Shown: piece by piece, positions 34,454 to 46,390 of the stretch | Position numbering within the stretch: the first letter of the stretch is position 1 | Layout of the letters: each line of letters starts with the position of its first letter | From: Streptomyces tirandamycinicus | GTDB taxonomy: Bacteria > Actinomycetota > Actinomycetes > Streptomycetales > Streptomycetaceae | Direction of reading: 5' to 3' | Length of the DNA: 64,000 nt | Assembly (NCBI RefSeq): GCF_003097515.1 | Contig: NZ_CP029188.1 | Span: 1,178,001 to 1,242,000, forward strand | Made by a program: the position numbers and the translations under genes | Notes under the pieces: generated by a model | The model's database searches: none | What the model was told of the DNA's origin: nothing | What the model saw: the letters and a program-made list of their open reading frames with translations, nothing else

Positions 34454-34663
34454 ATGCAGCCGATGGACTCCAAGGACTCGAGGGATCAGGGCGGTTCACT
34501 CGCTCGCACCGTCGTCCGCTGTGCCGAGGGGCACGTCTTCACCACCTCGTCGTTCCCGATGCAGCAGCTCGGTGCCGGACGGATCGGGCCCGGACGGCTC
34601 ATCCGCTGTCCCCGGTGCGCGCGGCTGCGGCAGGCCGTCCCCGTGGCGCTGCAGAAGAGCTGA
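34454..34663 (+). CDS. Small zinc-ribbon-like protein
   Basis: A 69-residue protein with a likely zinc site formed by Cys23-x3-His27 (RCAEGHVF) and Cys52-x2-Cys55 (RCPRCARL). The pattern resembles a small rubredoxin/zinc-ribbon knuckle. It is a single gene with a GGGAAGGG-type ribosome-binding site ahead of the ATG at 34454. Function not established; a nucleic-acid or protein adaptor role is only a guess. Confidence 0.78.
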   Translation: MQPMDSKDSRDQGGSLARTVVRCAEGHVFTTSSFPMQQLGAGRIGPGRLIRCPRCARLRQAVPVALQKS

Positions 34664-34780
34664 CGGGCGAGCGCCGGGTTCCGTGCGGGTGCCCGGCGCA
34701 GGGCCGTGCCCGGCCGGGGTGGGCGTGGCGATCCCTCCGCGGCCGTGGGGGAGGCCGGGGCGCGCACCGCAGAGAGTAGA

Positions 34781-34835
34781 GAAGCGGGGAAGCGGGGAAG
34801 CGGGGAAGCAGAGAAGCAGGGAAGCAGAGAAGCCG
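34781..34835. repeat. 9-bp tandem repeat (gaagcgggg/gaagcagag)
   Basis: About six near-identical 9-bp units between the zinc-ribbon gene and dcd, purine-only on the plus strand apart from single cytosines. The rest of the 263-bp gap shows no gene. Confidence 0.8.
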
Positions 34836-34926
34836 AGCGCGTAGAGGCAGAGAGCGGCGCGAGGGGCGGGGCGCGTGGGATCCGCCCGATTGGGGCGGGC
34901 CCGCGCGCTCTGCGTATCCTCGGGGC

Positions 34927-35502
34927 GTGCTTCTCTCAGACAAGGACATCCGGGCCGAGATCGACGCGGGACGGGTGCGCATCGCCCCGTTCGACGATTC
35001 GATGGTGCAGCCCTCGAGCATCGACGTGCGTCTCGACCGCTTCTTCCGGGTGTTCGAGAACCACCGCTACCCCCATATCGACCCCGCCGTCGAGCAGGCG
35101 GACCTGACGCGGCTGGTCGAGCCGGAGGGCGACGAGGCGTTCATCCTGCATCCCGGCGAGTTCGTGCTGGCGTCGACGTACGAGGTCATCACGCTGCCCG
35201 ACGACATCGCCTCCCGCCTGGAGGGCAAGAGCTCCCTCGGCCGGCTCGGCCTGGTCACCCACTCCACGGCCGGTTTCATCGACCCCGGGTTCTCCGGACA
35301 CGTCACGCTGGAGCTGTCGAACCTCGCCACCCTGCCCATCAAGCTGTGGCCGGGTATGAAGATCGGGCAGCTGTGCATGTTCCGGCTGAGCTCGCCGGCG
35401 GAGCACTCGTACGGTTCCGAGAAGTACGGATCCCGCTACCAGGGGCAGCGGGGGCCCACGGCCTCGCGGTCGTTCATGAACTTCCACCGCACGCAGGTGT
35501 GA
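34927..35502 (+). CDS. dcd: dCTP deaminase
   Basis: A 191-residue trimeric dUTPase-fold enzyme that deaminates dCTP to dUTP; some actinobacterial forms also hydrolyse dUTP. Motifs include [45 protein letters not shown] and a C-terminal [16 protein letters not shown] lid over the active site. Length is normal. The GTG start at 34927 gives the canonical [13 protein letters not shown] phosphoribosyltransferase frame follows after 13 bp. Confidence 0.95.
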   Translation: MLLSDKDIRAEIDAGRVRIAPFDDSMVQPSSIDVRLDRFFRVFENHRYPHIDPAVEQADLTRLVEPEGDEAFILHPGEFVLASTYEVITLPDDIASRLEGKSSLGRLGLVTHSTAGFIDPGFSGHVTLELSNLATLPIKLWPGMKIGQLCMFRLSSPAEHSYGSEKYGSRYQGQRGPTASRSFMNFHRTQV

Positions 35503-35515
35503 GGGCCGGTGCGCG

Positions 35516-36033
35516 ATGAGTGAGATACGCGAGAACCTCAGCTACGAGACGTTCGGCGTCGCGATCCGCGAGCTCGCGCAGACGATCGCCGACGACGGTT
35601 TCGAGCCCGACGTCGTCCTGTCCATCGCGCGCGGCGGTGTCTTCGTCGCGGGCGGGCTGGCGTACGCGCTGGACTGCAAGAACATCCACCTCGTCAACGT
35701 GGAGTTCTACACCGGCGTCGGCACGACCCTCGAGATGCCGGTGATGCTCGCGCCGGTCCCGAACGTCATCGACTTCTCCGACAAGAAGGTCCTGATCGCC
35801 GACGACGTCGCGGACACCGGCAAGACCCTGAAGCTCGTCCACGACTTCTGCGTGGACCATGTGGCCGAGGTGCGGTCCAGCGGTCCGCCGTCGTCTACGA
35901 GAAGTCGCAGTCGCTGGTGAAGTGCGAGTACGTGTGGAAGCGCACGGACGACTGGATCGACTTCCCGTGGAGCGCCCTGCCTCCGGTGCGCGGGCCGAAG
36001 GGCCACCGCACGCCCCCGGCGGGCACTCCGTAG
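35516..36033 (+). pseudogene. Phosphoribosyltransferase, disrupted by an 8-bp duplication
   Basis: The frame encodes a normal phosphoribosyltransferase (SIARGGVFVAGGLAYALDCK, PRPP motif KVLIADDVADTGKTLKLV) up to about residue 120. There a duplicated gcggtcc (35872-35878 and 35880-35886, plus one base) shifts the frame and ends the protein at 35920. Removing those 8 bp restores the family C-terminus (AVVYEKSQSLVKCEYVWKRTDDWIDFPW) to a TAG at 36031-36033. Either a recent natural frameshift or a sequencing error. Confidence 0.85.
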
Positions 36034-36258
36034 CCCTCCGGGAGGACGCGGGCACACGGCGCCCGGCCGCAGCGCGCACGGGGCCCGGCGCGCGGGGCAC
36101 GGGGGTACCGCCCGGCACCCCGCCGTGCGCGCGCCACCGTAGATCGGCGAAGTCCGTTACGGGAAGCCCGAGTTGGTGTCCGGCCGCGGGGCCGCGCCCA
36201 CCGTGCCGTCGTCTACCCTGGTGGCCAGTCAGCCGACCCACGCAGAGAGGGCGCCCCC

Positions 36259-37077
36259 GTGTCCGATGACGCACAAGCGGCCAGTGCCGAGATCCGGGCG
36301 CGGATCGACACGAGCAAGCCGCACTCCGCACGGTTCTGGAACTACTTCGTCGGCGGCAAGGACCACTACGAGATCGACCGCGAGATCGGGGAGCAGATCA
36401 AGGAGATCTTCCCCGGGCTCGTCGACGTGGCGCGCACCAGCCGCCACTTCCTCGGACGCGCGGTGCGCCATCTCGCGGGGGAGCAGGGCGTCCGGCAGTT
36501 CCTCGACGTCGGTACCGGTCTGCCGACCGCCGACAACACCCACGAGGTGGCCCAGCGGGTGGCCCCTGACGCGCGGATCGTCTACGTCGACAACGACCCG
36601 CTGGTCCTCACCCACGCCCGCGCCCTGCTCACCAGCACCCCCGAGGGTGCGACGGCCTACGTCGACGCCGACATGTACGAGCCGGACGCCGTCCTGGAGG
36701 CGGCCGCCAAGTCCCTGGACCTCACCGAGCCCGTCGCCCTGGTGATCCTCAACACCCTCGGCCATGTGTCGGACTACGACCGGGCGCGCGGGATCGTCTC
36801 ACGGCTGATGGCCGGTCTGCCGTCCGGCAGCTTCCTGGTGGTCAGCGACAGCACCGCCACGAGCGCGGGCATGATCGCCGCGTCGGAGGCGTACAACGCC
36901 AGCGGTGCCGTCCCGTACCACGTACGCGCCGTCGAGGGGATCGCCGGGTTCTTCGAGGGCCTGGACCTGGTGGACCCCGGCATCGTCCAGGTCACCCGGT
37001 GGCGTCCGGACGCCGACGGCGCACAGGGCGAGCCGGCGGACGTGGACGCCTACGGCGGGGTGGGGCGCAAGCCCTGA
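36259..37077 (+). CDS. SAM-dependent methyltransferase of the DUF574 type
   Basis: A 272-residue protein of a family very abundant in Streptomyces. It begins with IDTSKPHSARFWNYFVGGKDHYEIDREIGE and carries the SAM-binding motif FLDVGTGLPTADNTHEVAQ, then IVYVDNDPLVLTHARALL. The late GFFEGLDLVDPGIVQVTRWRPD is also characteristic. Substrate not known. The GTG at 36259 starts the conserved N-terminus. Confidence 0.9.
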   Translation: MSDDAQAASAEIRARIDTSKPHSARFWNYFVGGKDHYEIDREIGEQIKEIFPGLVDVARTSRHFLGRAVRHLAGEQGVRQFLDVGTGLPTADNTHEVAQRVAPDARIVYVDNDPLVLTHARALLTSTPEGATAYVDADMYEPDAVLEAAAKSLDLTEPVALVILNTLGHVSDYDRARGIVSRLMAGLPSGSFLVVSDSTATSAGMIAASEAYNASGAVPYHVRAVEGIAGFFEGLDLVDPGIVQVTRWRPDADGAQGEPADVDAYGGVGRKP

Positions 37078-37222
37078 CCCTCCCGGCCGTGCCCGGGACC
37101 GTTCGCGAGGTCCCGGCGATCCGGACGGTACTGCGGCCCCCGCCGTGCGCGGCGGGGGCCGTGAGCATCCTGCGGACCGGTGGCCGCGTCCTGCGGTCCG
37201 GCGTCCGCAGCCGGAGGGCCGG

Positions 37223-38185
37223 TCAGATCGTGCCCAGCTTGATGATCGCGAGCAGCGCGATCAGCTGCAGCGCCGAGGCTCCGAGCGCCTTCGGCCACGG
37301 CAGGTCGTGCGACTTGCTCACCATGGACGTGAACAGCGCCGCCGCCGCCAGCCAGGTGACCCAGCCGACCATCTGCACCAGGGAGTTCTCGCCGCCCAGG
37401 AAGAGGGCGACGAGCAGTCTCGGCGCGTCCGTGAGGGACATGATCAGCATGGACAGGCCCACCGTCGGCTGCCACGCCCCGTCGCCGCCGAGTTGCCGGG
37501 CCAGGGTGTGGGTGACCGCGCCGAGGACCAGACCGCCGAGGACGAAGCCGACGCCGGTGACGACGACGGACGTGAGGACGGTCGCGAACGGCGCGCCGAT
37601 CGCCTCCTCGCGCGTCTGGTCGAATCCGAAGATCGCGAGCAGGCCGTAGAGGAACGTGACGCTCAGCGCCGGGCCCCAGACCGGGTGGTCCCGCATCTGG
37701 AGGAAGGTCGGGCCGGGGCGCAGCACGATGCCGCTGAGCAGTTGCTTCCAGTGCAGGCGCGGGCCGGACGGGACGGGTGCGGCGCCGGCGTGGTACGTGG
37801 AGCCGTCGCCGTAGGGGTCCTCGCCGATGCTGAAGGCCCGGGTGTGCCCGGGGTTGTCGGCGTACGGGTCGGCTCCGTGCCCGCCGCCGTGGTGACCGCC
37901 CGGCTGCCGGCCCTGCTGGTACGGGTCACCGAAGTACTCGGGCTCGCCGTGCTGCGCCTGGCGTCCGTGTCCGTGCCCGTGTCCGTGCCCGTAGCCCTGC
38001 CCGCCGTGTCCGCCCTGGCCACCGCCCGTGTTGCGGGGCCACTGCTGCTGCGGGGGGTACGAGGGCGACGCCTGGCCGCCTCCGGGGCCGTACGGCTGTC
38101 CGTACGGCGGAGGGGGCGCCTGCTGCGGTTGTTGTTGCGGGGTGCGGTTGTTGTCCCGGCCGCGTCCGATCCTGAATCCAGCCAC
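37223..38185 (-). CDS. Yip1-domain membrane protein with His/Gln/Gly-rich N-terminus
   Basis: A 320-residue protein. The first roughly 140 residues are low complexity (poly-Gln/Pro, then a GHGHGHGHG run and HHGGGHG). A Yip1-like domain with five predicted membrane helices follows (LSGIVLRPGPTFLQMRDHPVWGPALSVTFLYGLLAIFG onwards). Yip1 proteins act in membrane organisation; a bacterial role is not defined. The His-rich stretch could bind metal. The GTG at 38185 (VAGFRIGRGRDNN) is the likely start. Confidence 0.82.
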   Translation of the reverse strand: MAGFRIGRGRDNNRTPQQQPQQAPPPPYGQPYGPGGGQASPSYPPQQQWPRNTGGGQGGHGGQGYGHGHGHGHGRQAQHGEPEYFGDPYQQGRQPGGHHGGGHGADPYADNPGHTRAFSIGEDPYGDGSTYHAGAAPVPSGPRLHWKQLLSGIVLRPGPTFLQMRDHPVWGPALSVTFLYGLLAIFGFDQTREEAIGAPFATVLTSVVVTGVGFVLGGLVLGAVTHTLARQLGGDGAWQPTVGLSMLIMSLTDAPRLLVALFLGGENSLVQMVGWVTWLAAAALFTSMVSKSHDLPWPKALGASALQLIALLAIIKLGTI

Positions 38186-38472
38186 GCATTCGAACGTACC
38201 CGGTCCGGCTGTGTCCGGTGTCCGGGGCCGGGTAACCGGGGGACCTTTGCGGCCGAGCTGTGACATCCCCTAAGGGTGCCCGGGGCTTCGAGTGCCCGGG
38301 GCTCTCCGCGGTTCTGCACCTCCCCGGCCGGGGGGCGAGGCGGCCCCGCGGCCCGGGACCGCTCCGGCGGTGAGCCCTCACGGCCGCCGGGGGCGCGGGA
38401 ACGACTGACGCCGCGAACGGCTGACGCCGGGAACGGCAGCCTGACGGGAACGGCAGCCCGCCGGGAACGGCA

Positions 38473-38523
38473 GAAGCGGCCGGTCCTGCCCCCGAGGCAG
38501 ATCCGGCCGCTTCCCGGCTCACC
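38473..38523 (-). terminator. Terminator of the Fe-S oxidoreductase gene
   Basis: An 11-bp inverted repeat (38473-38483 and 38513-38523) with a structured loop lies just past the stop of the leftward Fe-S gene. The remaining roughly 290 bp up to the Yip1 gene start shows short GAACGGCAGC-type repeats and no gene. Confidence 0.7.
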
Positions 38524-38534
38524 CGTGCAGACGG

Positions 38535-40838
38535 CTACTTCACGGGTTGCGGTTCCGGGTCCGGCGAGTCCGCCGGTGCCGAGTCGTCCGCGTCACCGCC
38601 GTCGTCCGGCTCCACCGGGGTCTTCACCGAGTCCAGCAGCAGCTGGGCCACGTCGACGACCTGGAGGGACTCCTTGGCCTTGCCCTCGCCCTTCTTGCCG
38701 TTGACCGAGTCGGAGAGCATGACCAGGCAGAACGGGCAGGCGGTGGAGACGATGTCCGGGTTGAGGGACAGGGCCTCGTCGACGCGCTCGGTGTTGATGC
38801 GCTTGCCGATCCGCTCCTCCATCCACATCCGGGCGCCGCCGGCGCCGCAGCAGAAGCCGCGTTCCTTGTGGCGGTGCATCTCCTGCTGGCGCAGGCCGGG
38901 CACCTTGTCCATGATCTCGCGCGGGGGCGTGTAGACCTTGTTGTGCCGGCCCAGGTAGCAGGGGTCGTGGTAGGTGATCAGGCCCTCGACCGGGGTCACC
39001 GGGACCAGCCTGCCCTCGTCGATGAGGTGCTGGAGCAGCTGGGTGTGGTGGATGACCTCGAACTCGCCGCCGAGCTGCGGGTACTCGTTGGCGATGGTGT
39101 TGAAGCAGTGCGGGCAGGTGGCGACGATCTTCTTCGAGGCCTTCGGCTTCCGCGTGGACTCGTCCGCCTCACCGTCCTCGTCCAGGGACTCGCCGAAGGC
39201 CATGTTCAGCATGGCCACGTTCTCCTGGCCGAGCTGCTGGAACAGGGGCTCGTTGCCGAGGCGGCGGGCGGAGTCGCCGGTGCACTTCTCGTCCCCGCCC
39301 ATGATCGCGAACTTGACGCCCGCCATGTGCAGCAGCTCCGCGAAGGCCTTGGTGGTCTTCTTGGCCCGGTCCTCCAGGGCGCCGGCGCAGCCGACCCAGT
39401 AGAGGTAGTCGACCTCGGTGAGGTCCTCGACGTCCTTGCCGACGATCGGGACCTCGAAGTCGACCTCCTTGGTCCACTCGACGCGCTGCTTCTTGGCCAG
39501 GCCCCAGGGGTTGCCCTTCTTCTCCAGGTTCTTGAGCATCGTGCCCGCCTCGGACGGGAACGAGGACTCGATCATCACCTGGTAGCGGCGCATGTCGACG
39601 ATGTGGTCGATGTGCTCGATGTCGACCGGGCACTGCTCCACGCACGCACCGCAGGTGGTGCAGGACCACAGCACGTCCGGGTCGATGACGCCGTTCTCGT
39701 CGGCGGTGCCGATCAGCGGGCGCTCGGCCTCGGCCAGCGCGGCGGCCGGGACGTCCTTCAGCTGCTCCTCGGAGGCCTTCTCCTCGCCCTCCATGGTCTT
39801 GCCGCCGCCGGCCAGCAGGTACGGGGCCTTGGCGTGCGCGTGGTCGCGCAGCGACATGATCAGCAGCTTCGGGGAGAGCGGCTTGCCGGTGTTCCAGGCG
39901 GGGCACTGCGACTGGCAGCGGCCGCACTCGGTGCAGGTGGAGAAGTCGAGGATGCCCTTCCAGGAGAACTGCTCGACCTGGGAGACGCCGAAGACGTCGT
40001 CCTCGCCCGGGTCCTCGAAGTCGATCGGCTCGCCGCCCGAGGTCATCGGCTGCAGGGCGCCCAGCGCGGTCTCGCCGGTGGCGTTGCGCTTGAACCAGAT
40101 GTTCGGGAAGCCGAGGAAGCGGTGCCAGGCCACACCCATGTTGGTGTTCAGCGACACCGTGATCATCCAGATCAGCGACGTGCCGATCTTGATCATGGCG
40201 AAGAGGTAGATCAGCGTCTGCAGCGTCGGGACGCTCAGCCCGTCGAAGGCCAGGACCAGCGGGTACGAGACGAAGTACGCGGCCTCGTAGTGGTCCACGT
40301 GGTGGATCGCGCCCTCCAGTCCGCGCAGGACGAGGATCGCGAGGCCGATGGTGAGGATGACGTACTCGACGAAGTACGCCTGCCAGGCCTTGGAGCCGGC
40401 GAAGCGCGACTTGCGGCCCGCGCGGGAGGGCAGGTTGAGCAGCCGGATCGCGATCAGCACGAGGATGCCGACGACGGTCATCAGGCCGATGAACTCGATG
40501 TACATCTCGAACGGCAGGAAGCCGCCCAGCACCGGCAGCGTCCAGTCGGCCACGAACAGCTGGCCGTAGGCCTGGGCGAGCGTCGGCGGCAGCGTCAGGA
40601 AGCCGATCGCGACGAACCAGTGGGCGAAGCCCACGATCCCCCAGCGGTTCATCCGGGTGTGGCCGAGGAACTCCTTGACCAGGGTGACCGAGCGGGCCTT
40701 GGGGTTGTCGGTACGGCTGCCGGCGGGCACGGGCTGGCCGAGCGTGACGAACCGGTAGATCTGCGCGACGGCTCGGGCGATGAGCGCAACGCCGACCACG
40801 GTCAGGACCAGCGACACGATGATCGCGGCGAGTTGCAT
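38535..40838 (-). CDS. Membrane Fe-S oxidoreductase, heterodisulfide-reductase-like (CCG domains)
   Basis: A 767-residue protein. Five or six membrane helices fill the first 250 residues, including a heme-b-type NarI-like region. Two 4Fe-4S clusters follow (CTECGRCQSQCP near residue 298 and CTTCGACVEQCP near 392). Two CCG-type cysteine-rich domains end the protein (CPHCFNT near 573 with DPCYLGR near 623, and GFCCGAGG near 660). It should pass electrons between quinone and a soluble partner. The physiological partner is unknown. The ATG at 40838 has an AGGAG site. Confidence 0.92.
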   Translation of the reverse strand: MQLAAIIVSLVLTVVGVALIARAVAQIYRFVTLGQPVPAGSRTDNPKARSVTLVKEFLGHTRMNRWGIVGFAHWFVAIGFLTLPPTLAQAYGQLFVADWTLPVLGGFLPFEMYIEFIGLMTVVGILVLIAIRLLNLPSRAGRKSRFAGSKAWQAYFVEYVILTIGLAILVLRGLEGAIHHVDHYEAAYFVSYPLVLAFDGLSVPTLQTLIYLFAMIKIGTSLIWMITVSLNTNMGVAWHRFLGFPNIWFKRNATGETALGALQPMTSGGEPIDFEDPGEDDVFGVSQVEQFSWKGILDFSTCTECGRCQSQCPAWNTGKPLSPKLLIMSLRDHAHAKAPYLLAGGGKTMEGEEKASEEQLKDVPAAALAEAERPLIGTADENGVIDPDVLWSCTTCGACVEQCPVDIEHIDHIVDMRRYQVMIESSFPSEAGTMLKNLEKKGNPWGLAKKQRVEWTKEVDFEVPIVGKDVEDLTEVDYLYWVGCAGALEDRAKKTTKAFAELLHMAGVKFAIMGGDEKCTGDSARRLGNEPLFQQLGQENVAMLNMAFGESLDEDGEADESTRKPKASKKIVATCPHCFNTIANEYPQLGGEFEVIHHTQLLQHLIDEGRLVPVTPVEGLITYHDPCYLGRHNKVYTPPREIMDKVPGLRQQEMHRHKERGFCCGAGGARMWMEERIGKRINTERVDEALSLNPDIVSTACPFCLVMLSDSVNGKKGEGKAKESLQVVDVAQLLLDSVKTPVEPDDGGDADDSAPADSPDPEPQPVK

Positions 40839-40921
40839 GGGAGGGCTCCTCGGGCCTGCGCGGGTGGGGAATCGGCACTTACTAAGCGGTAACTTATGCA
40901 GTCCGTGCCGAGCGTACCCAG

Positions 40922-41641
40922 TTATTCCGTCGCACTGTAGCCAGGTGGGCGGTGATCTGCGTCGCTCAGGTGACCCTGAGTGCGGGGCGGGAGCAGGGCC
41001 GGGAGCGTGCGCGCGAGGACGGCCAGATCCAGCCCGATCCAATGGTGCTCCACATAGTGCTGGTCGAGAAGCTCCGGTTCGTCCCAGGGGAGGGTGGAAC
41101 GCCTGCGCAGCTGGGCGGGGCCGGTGAGACCCGGCCGGACGCTCTGCCGCCAGGGGGCTGCGGCGCGGGGGTCCTCCGGGGCCAGGGCCGCCGGGCCGAC
41201 CAGGGACATCGTGCCCGAGACGACATGGGGCAGCCGGGAGAGCAGGTCCAGTCGCCAGCGGCGGGTGCGCAGCGAGCGGACGGTGAAGGGGTACCCGTGC
41301 AGCCCCGTCCTCAGCTCCCGCGCGACGATCCCGCCGGGCGGGCGCCGCAGGGCGAGGGCGCAGGCCGCGGCGGTCAGCAGCGGTGCGGCGAGGGCCAGCA
41401 GCAGCGTGCCGAGGGTCAGGTCGAGGAGGCGCTTGGGGTCCGGGGTTCTCGCCGACGCCGCCGACGCCGCCGACGGCCTGGATACCGCCGGCCCCGCCGG
41501 CCCCCTCGATCCCGCCGCCGGCCGCGACGGCCACGAGGACCGCGACGGCCACGAGGACCGCGACGGCCACGAGCGCCACGAGGGCCGCGATCTCGCCGGT
41601 CCCACCGGTCGTGCCGGTTGCACGGGGCGCAAGGCACTCAC
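40922..41641 (-). CDS. Sugar transferase (initiating glycosylphosphotransferase type)
   Basis: A protein of about 239 residues. Residues from about 65 carry the bacterial sugar transferase pattern: KRLLDLTLGTLLLALAAPLL (membrane helix), then TVRSLRTRRW, LSRLPHVVSGTMSLVGPAAL and SVRPGLTGPAQLRRRS. Such enzymes load a sugar phosphate onto undecaprenyl phosphate. The usual RxGxxG-KF and late catalytic stretches are weak, so it may be divergent. The N-terminus holds SWPSRS repeats. The start is uncertain; the frame is open to 41866 into the dnaK promoter. Confidence 0.72.
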   Translation of the reverse strand: MSALRPVQPARPVGPARSRPSWRSWPSRSSWPSRSSWPSRPAAGSRGPAGPAVSRPSAASAASARTPDPKRLLDLTLGTLLLALAAPLLTAAACALALRRPPGGIVARELRTGLHGYPFTVRSLRTRRWRLDLLSRLPHVVSGTMSLVGPAALAPEDPRAAAPWRQSVRPGLTGPAQLRRRSTLPWDEPELLDQHYVEHHWIGLDLAVLARTLPALLPPRTQGHLSDADHRPPGYSATE

Positions 41642-41798
41642 CTGGCCGTTCTGTCGCTTCTCGGTCGATACCGGAGGGTTTCTGTCCACTCGGACGCGTC
41701 TATGAACCTTTCGCGTGCTTTGCAGAACGATGGCACGGTGGGTGCGGGGGTGCATGCAGGCCGCGCCGGGCGGGCAGTAGGAAGGCGGACGCACCATA

Positions 41799-41819
41799 GT
41801 TGAGTCGGCTCGACTCAGC
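41799..41819. promoter_or_regulatory. HAIR-type HspR operator, imperfect
   Basis: GTTGAGT-N7-ACTCAGC matches the HspR inverted repeat CTTGAGT-N7-ACTCAAG with three mismatches. It lies just upstream of the TTGACG box of the dnaK promoter. Confidence 0.75.
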
Positions 41820-41823
41820 TCTG

Positions 41824-44405
<2,582 letters not shown>

Positions 44406-44438
44406 CGCGGACGGCGGGTACCGGAAGGAGGGACGTCG

Positions 44439-45620
44439 ATGAGCACGAAGGACTTCGTCGAGAAGGACTACTACAAGGTTCTCGGCGTCCCCAAGGACGC
44501 CACCGACGCGGAGATCAAGAAGGCGTACCGGAAGCTCGCGCGCGAGAACCACCCGGACGCCAACAAGGGCGACGCGAAGGCCGAGGAGCGCTTCAAGGAG
44601 ATCTCCGAGGCCAACGACGTACTCGGCGACCCCAAGCGGCGCAAGGAGTACGACGAGGCGCGGGCGCTCTTCGGCAACGGTGGGTTCCGGGCCGGTCCCG
44701 GAGCCGGAGGAACGTTCAACTTCGACCTGGGCGACCTCTTCGGGGGCGCCCAGGCCCCGGGCGGTGCCGGCGGTGCCGGCGGCTTCGGCGGCGGACTCGG
44801 GGACGTCTTCGGCGGCCTGTTCAACCGCGGCGCCGGCGCCGGCGCCCGCACCCAGCCGCGCCGCGGCCAGGACGTCGAGTCCGAGGTGACGCTCAGCTTC
44901 ACCGAGGCGGTGGACGGGGCCACGGTCCCGCTGCGGATGTCCAGCCAGCAGCCCTGCAAGGCCTGTTCGGGCACCGGCGACAAGAACGGCACGCCCCGGG
45001 TGTGCCCGACCTGCGTCGGCACCGGCCAGGTCTCGCGCGGCGGCAGCGGGTCCTTCTCGCTGACCGACCCGTGCGTGGACTGCAAGGGCCGCGGGCTGAT
45101 CGCCGAGAACCCCTGCGAGGTCTGCCACGGCAGCGGCCGCGCCAAGTCGTCCCGGACCATGCAGGTCCGCATCCCCGCCGGGGTGAGCGACGGGCAGCGG
45201 ATCCGGCTGCGCGGCAAGGGCGCACCGGGCGAGCGCGGCGGCCCGGCCGGCGATCTGTACGTGGTGGTCCACGTCGGTGAGCACCCGGTCTTCGGGCGCA
45301 AGGGCGACAATCTCACCGTCACGGTGCCGGTCTCCTTCGCGGAGGCCGCGCTCGGCGGCGAGGTGCGGGTGCCCACGCTCGGCGGGCCTCCGGTCACCCT
45401 GAAACTGCCCGCGGGCACGCCGAACGGGCGTACGATGCGGGCCCGCGGCAAGGGCGCCGTGCGCAAGGACGGCACCCGGGGCGATCTGCTCGTCACCGTG
45501 GAGGTCGCGGTGCCCGTGGAACTCGGCGACGAGGCCCGCGAGGCACTGGAGGCGTACCGCAAGGCGACTGAGGGCCACGACCCGCGGGCAGAACTGTTCC
45601 AGGCTGCGAAGGGAGCATGA
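44439..45620 (+). CDS. dnaJ: Co-chaperone DnaJ
   Basis: A 393-residue type I DnaJ. The J domain has the HPD triad (ENHPDANKG, about residues 37-45). A Gly/Phe-rich linker follows, then four zinc-binding CxxCxGxG repeats (CKACSGTG, CPTCVGTG, CVDCKGRG, CEVCHGSG) and the C-terminal peptide-binding barrels (MQVRIPAGVSDGQRIRLRGKG). It stimulates DnaK ATPase. It ends 4 bp before the hspR start. Confidence 0.97.
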   Translation: MSTKDFVEKDYYKVLGVPKDATDAEIKKAYRKLARENHPDANKGDAKAEERFKEISEANDVLGDPKRRKEYDEARALFGNGGFRAGPGAGGTFNFDLGDLFGGAQAPGGAGGAGGFGGGLGDVFGGLFNRGAGAGARTQPRRGQDVESEVTLSFTEAVDGATVPLRMSSQQPCKACSGTGDKNGTPRVCPTCVGTGQVSRGGSGSFSLTDPCVDCKGRGLIAENPCEVCHGSGRAKSSRTMQVRIPAGVSDGQRIRLRGKGAPGERGGPAGDLYVVVHVGEHPVFGRKGDNLTVTVPVSFAEAALGGEVRVPTLGGPPVTLKLPAGTPNGRTMRARGKGAVRKDGTRGDLLVTVEVAVPVELGDEAREALEAYRKATEGHDPRAELFQAAKGA

Positions 45621-45624
45621 CGCG

Positions 45625-46086
45625 ATGGACGGCCGACGTCGACAGCCCGGATTCGGTGGCAGGGCCTACGAGCTGACCGAGGAGACCCCGGTGTACGTCA
45701 TCTCGGTGGCGGCCCAGCTCTCCGGACTGCACCCGCAGACCCTCCGGCAGTACGACCGCCTCGGCCTGGTCTCCCCGGACCGCACGGCGGGGCGCGGCCG
45801 GCGCTACTCGGCCCGGGACATCGAACTGCTCCGCCAGGTCCAGTCCCTGTCCCAGGACGAGGGCATCAACCTGGCCGGCATCAAGCGCATCATCGAGCTG
45901 GAGAACCAGGTGGCGGCCCTGCAGGCGAAGGTCGCGGAGCTGTCCGCGGCGGTCGAGGGCGCCGCACTGGCGATGCAGCAGCGCGAGGCCCAGGTGCACG
46001 CGTCGTACCGGCGCGACCTGGTGCCCTACCAGGACGTGCAGCAGACGGGCGCGTTGGTGGTGTGGCGGCCGAAGCGGGACGGCTGA
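45625..46086 (+). CDS. hspR: Heat-shock repressor HspR (MerR family)
   Basis: A 153-residue MerR-type regulator. The winged helix reads VYVISVAAQLSGLHPQTLRQYDRLGLVSPDRTAGRGRRYSARDIELLRQVQSLSQDEGINLAGIKRIIEL, followed by a dimerisation coiled coil. HspR binds HAIR palindromes; three are present here, two before dnaK and one before clpB. It is the last gene of the operon it represses. Confidence 0.96.
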   Translation: MDGRRRQPGFGGRAYELTEETPVYVISVAAQLSGLHPQTLRQYDRLGLVSPDRTAGRGRRYSARDIELLRQVQSLSQDEGINLAGIKRIIELENQVAALQAKVAELSAAVEGAALAMQQREAQVHASYRRDLVPYQDVQQTGALVVWRPKRDG

Positions 46087-46110
46087 GCTCCCGCCGGGCC
46101 GACGGCACGA

Positions 46111-46168
46111 CGGACCGCGGCGAGGGGGCCGGGAGGTGCGCACCTCCCGGCCCCCTCGCCGCGGTCCG
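46111..46168 (+). terminator. 58-bp perfect palindrome ending the dnaK operon
   Basis: Both 29-base arms (46111-46139 and 46140-46168) are exact complements with no spacer. It lies 24 bp after the hspR stop. There is no U-tract, as usual for Streptomyces terminators. Confidence 0.85.
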
Positions 46169-46390
46169 CCGGTGCCTGCCGGTGCCTGCCGGGGTTCGTG
46201 AGTGGCCGTCGGTGCTCGTCAGGGTTCGGCGGTGCTCGCCGGTGCTCGCCGGTGCTTGTCGGGGTTCATCAGGTTCATCAGGTTCATCAGGGCTCGCCGG
46301 TTTCAGGCGGTGCCCGTCGGCGGACGGCGGGGGCACACCCGCGGCACACCCGCGGCTGACTTGTGGCGTGCCCGCGGGACCGGCCCCTGG
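46169..46390. repeat. Loose tandem repeats between hspR and a LuxR-type gene
   Basis: Four or five copies of a ggtgctcgccg-like decamer (about 46170-46262) are followed by three copies of the 9-bp gttcatcag (46264-46291). No gene is seen. Confidence 0.6.
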
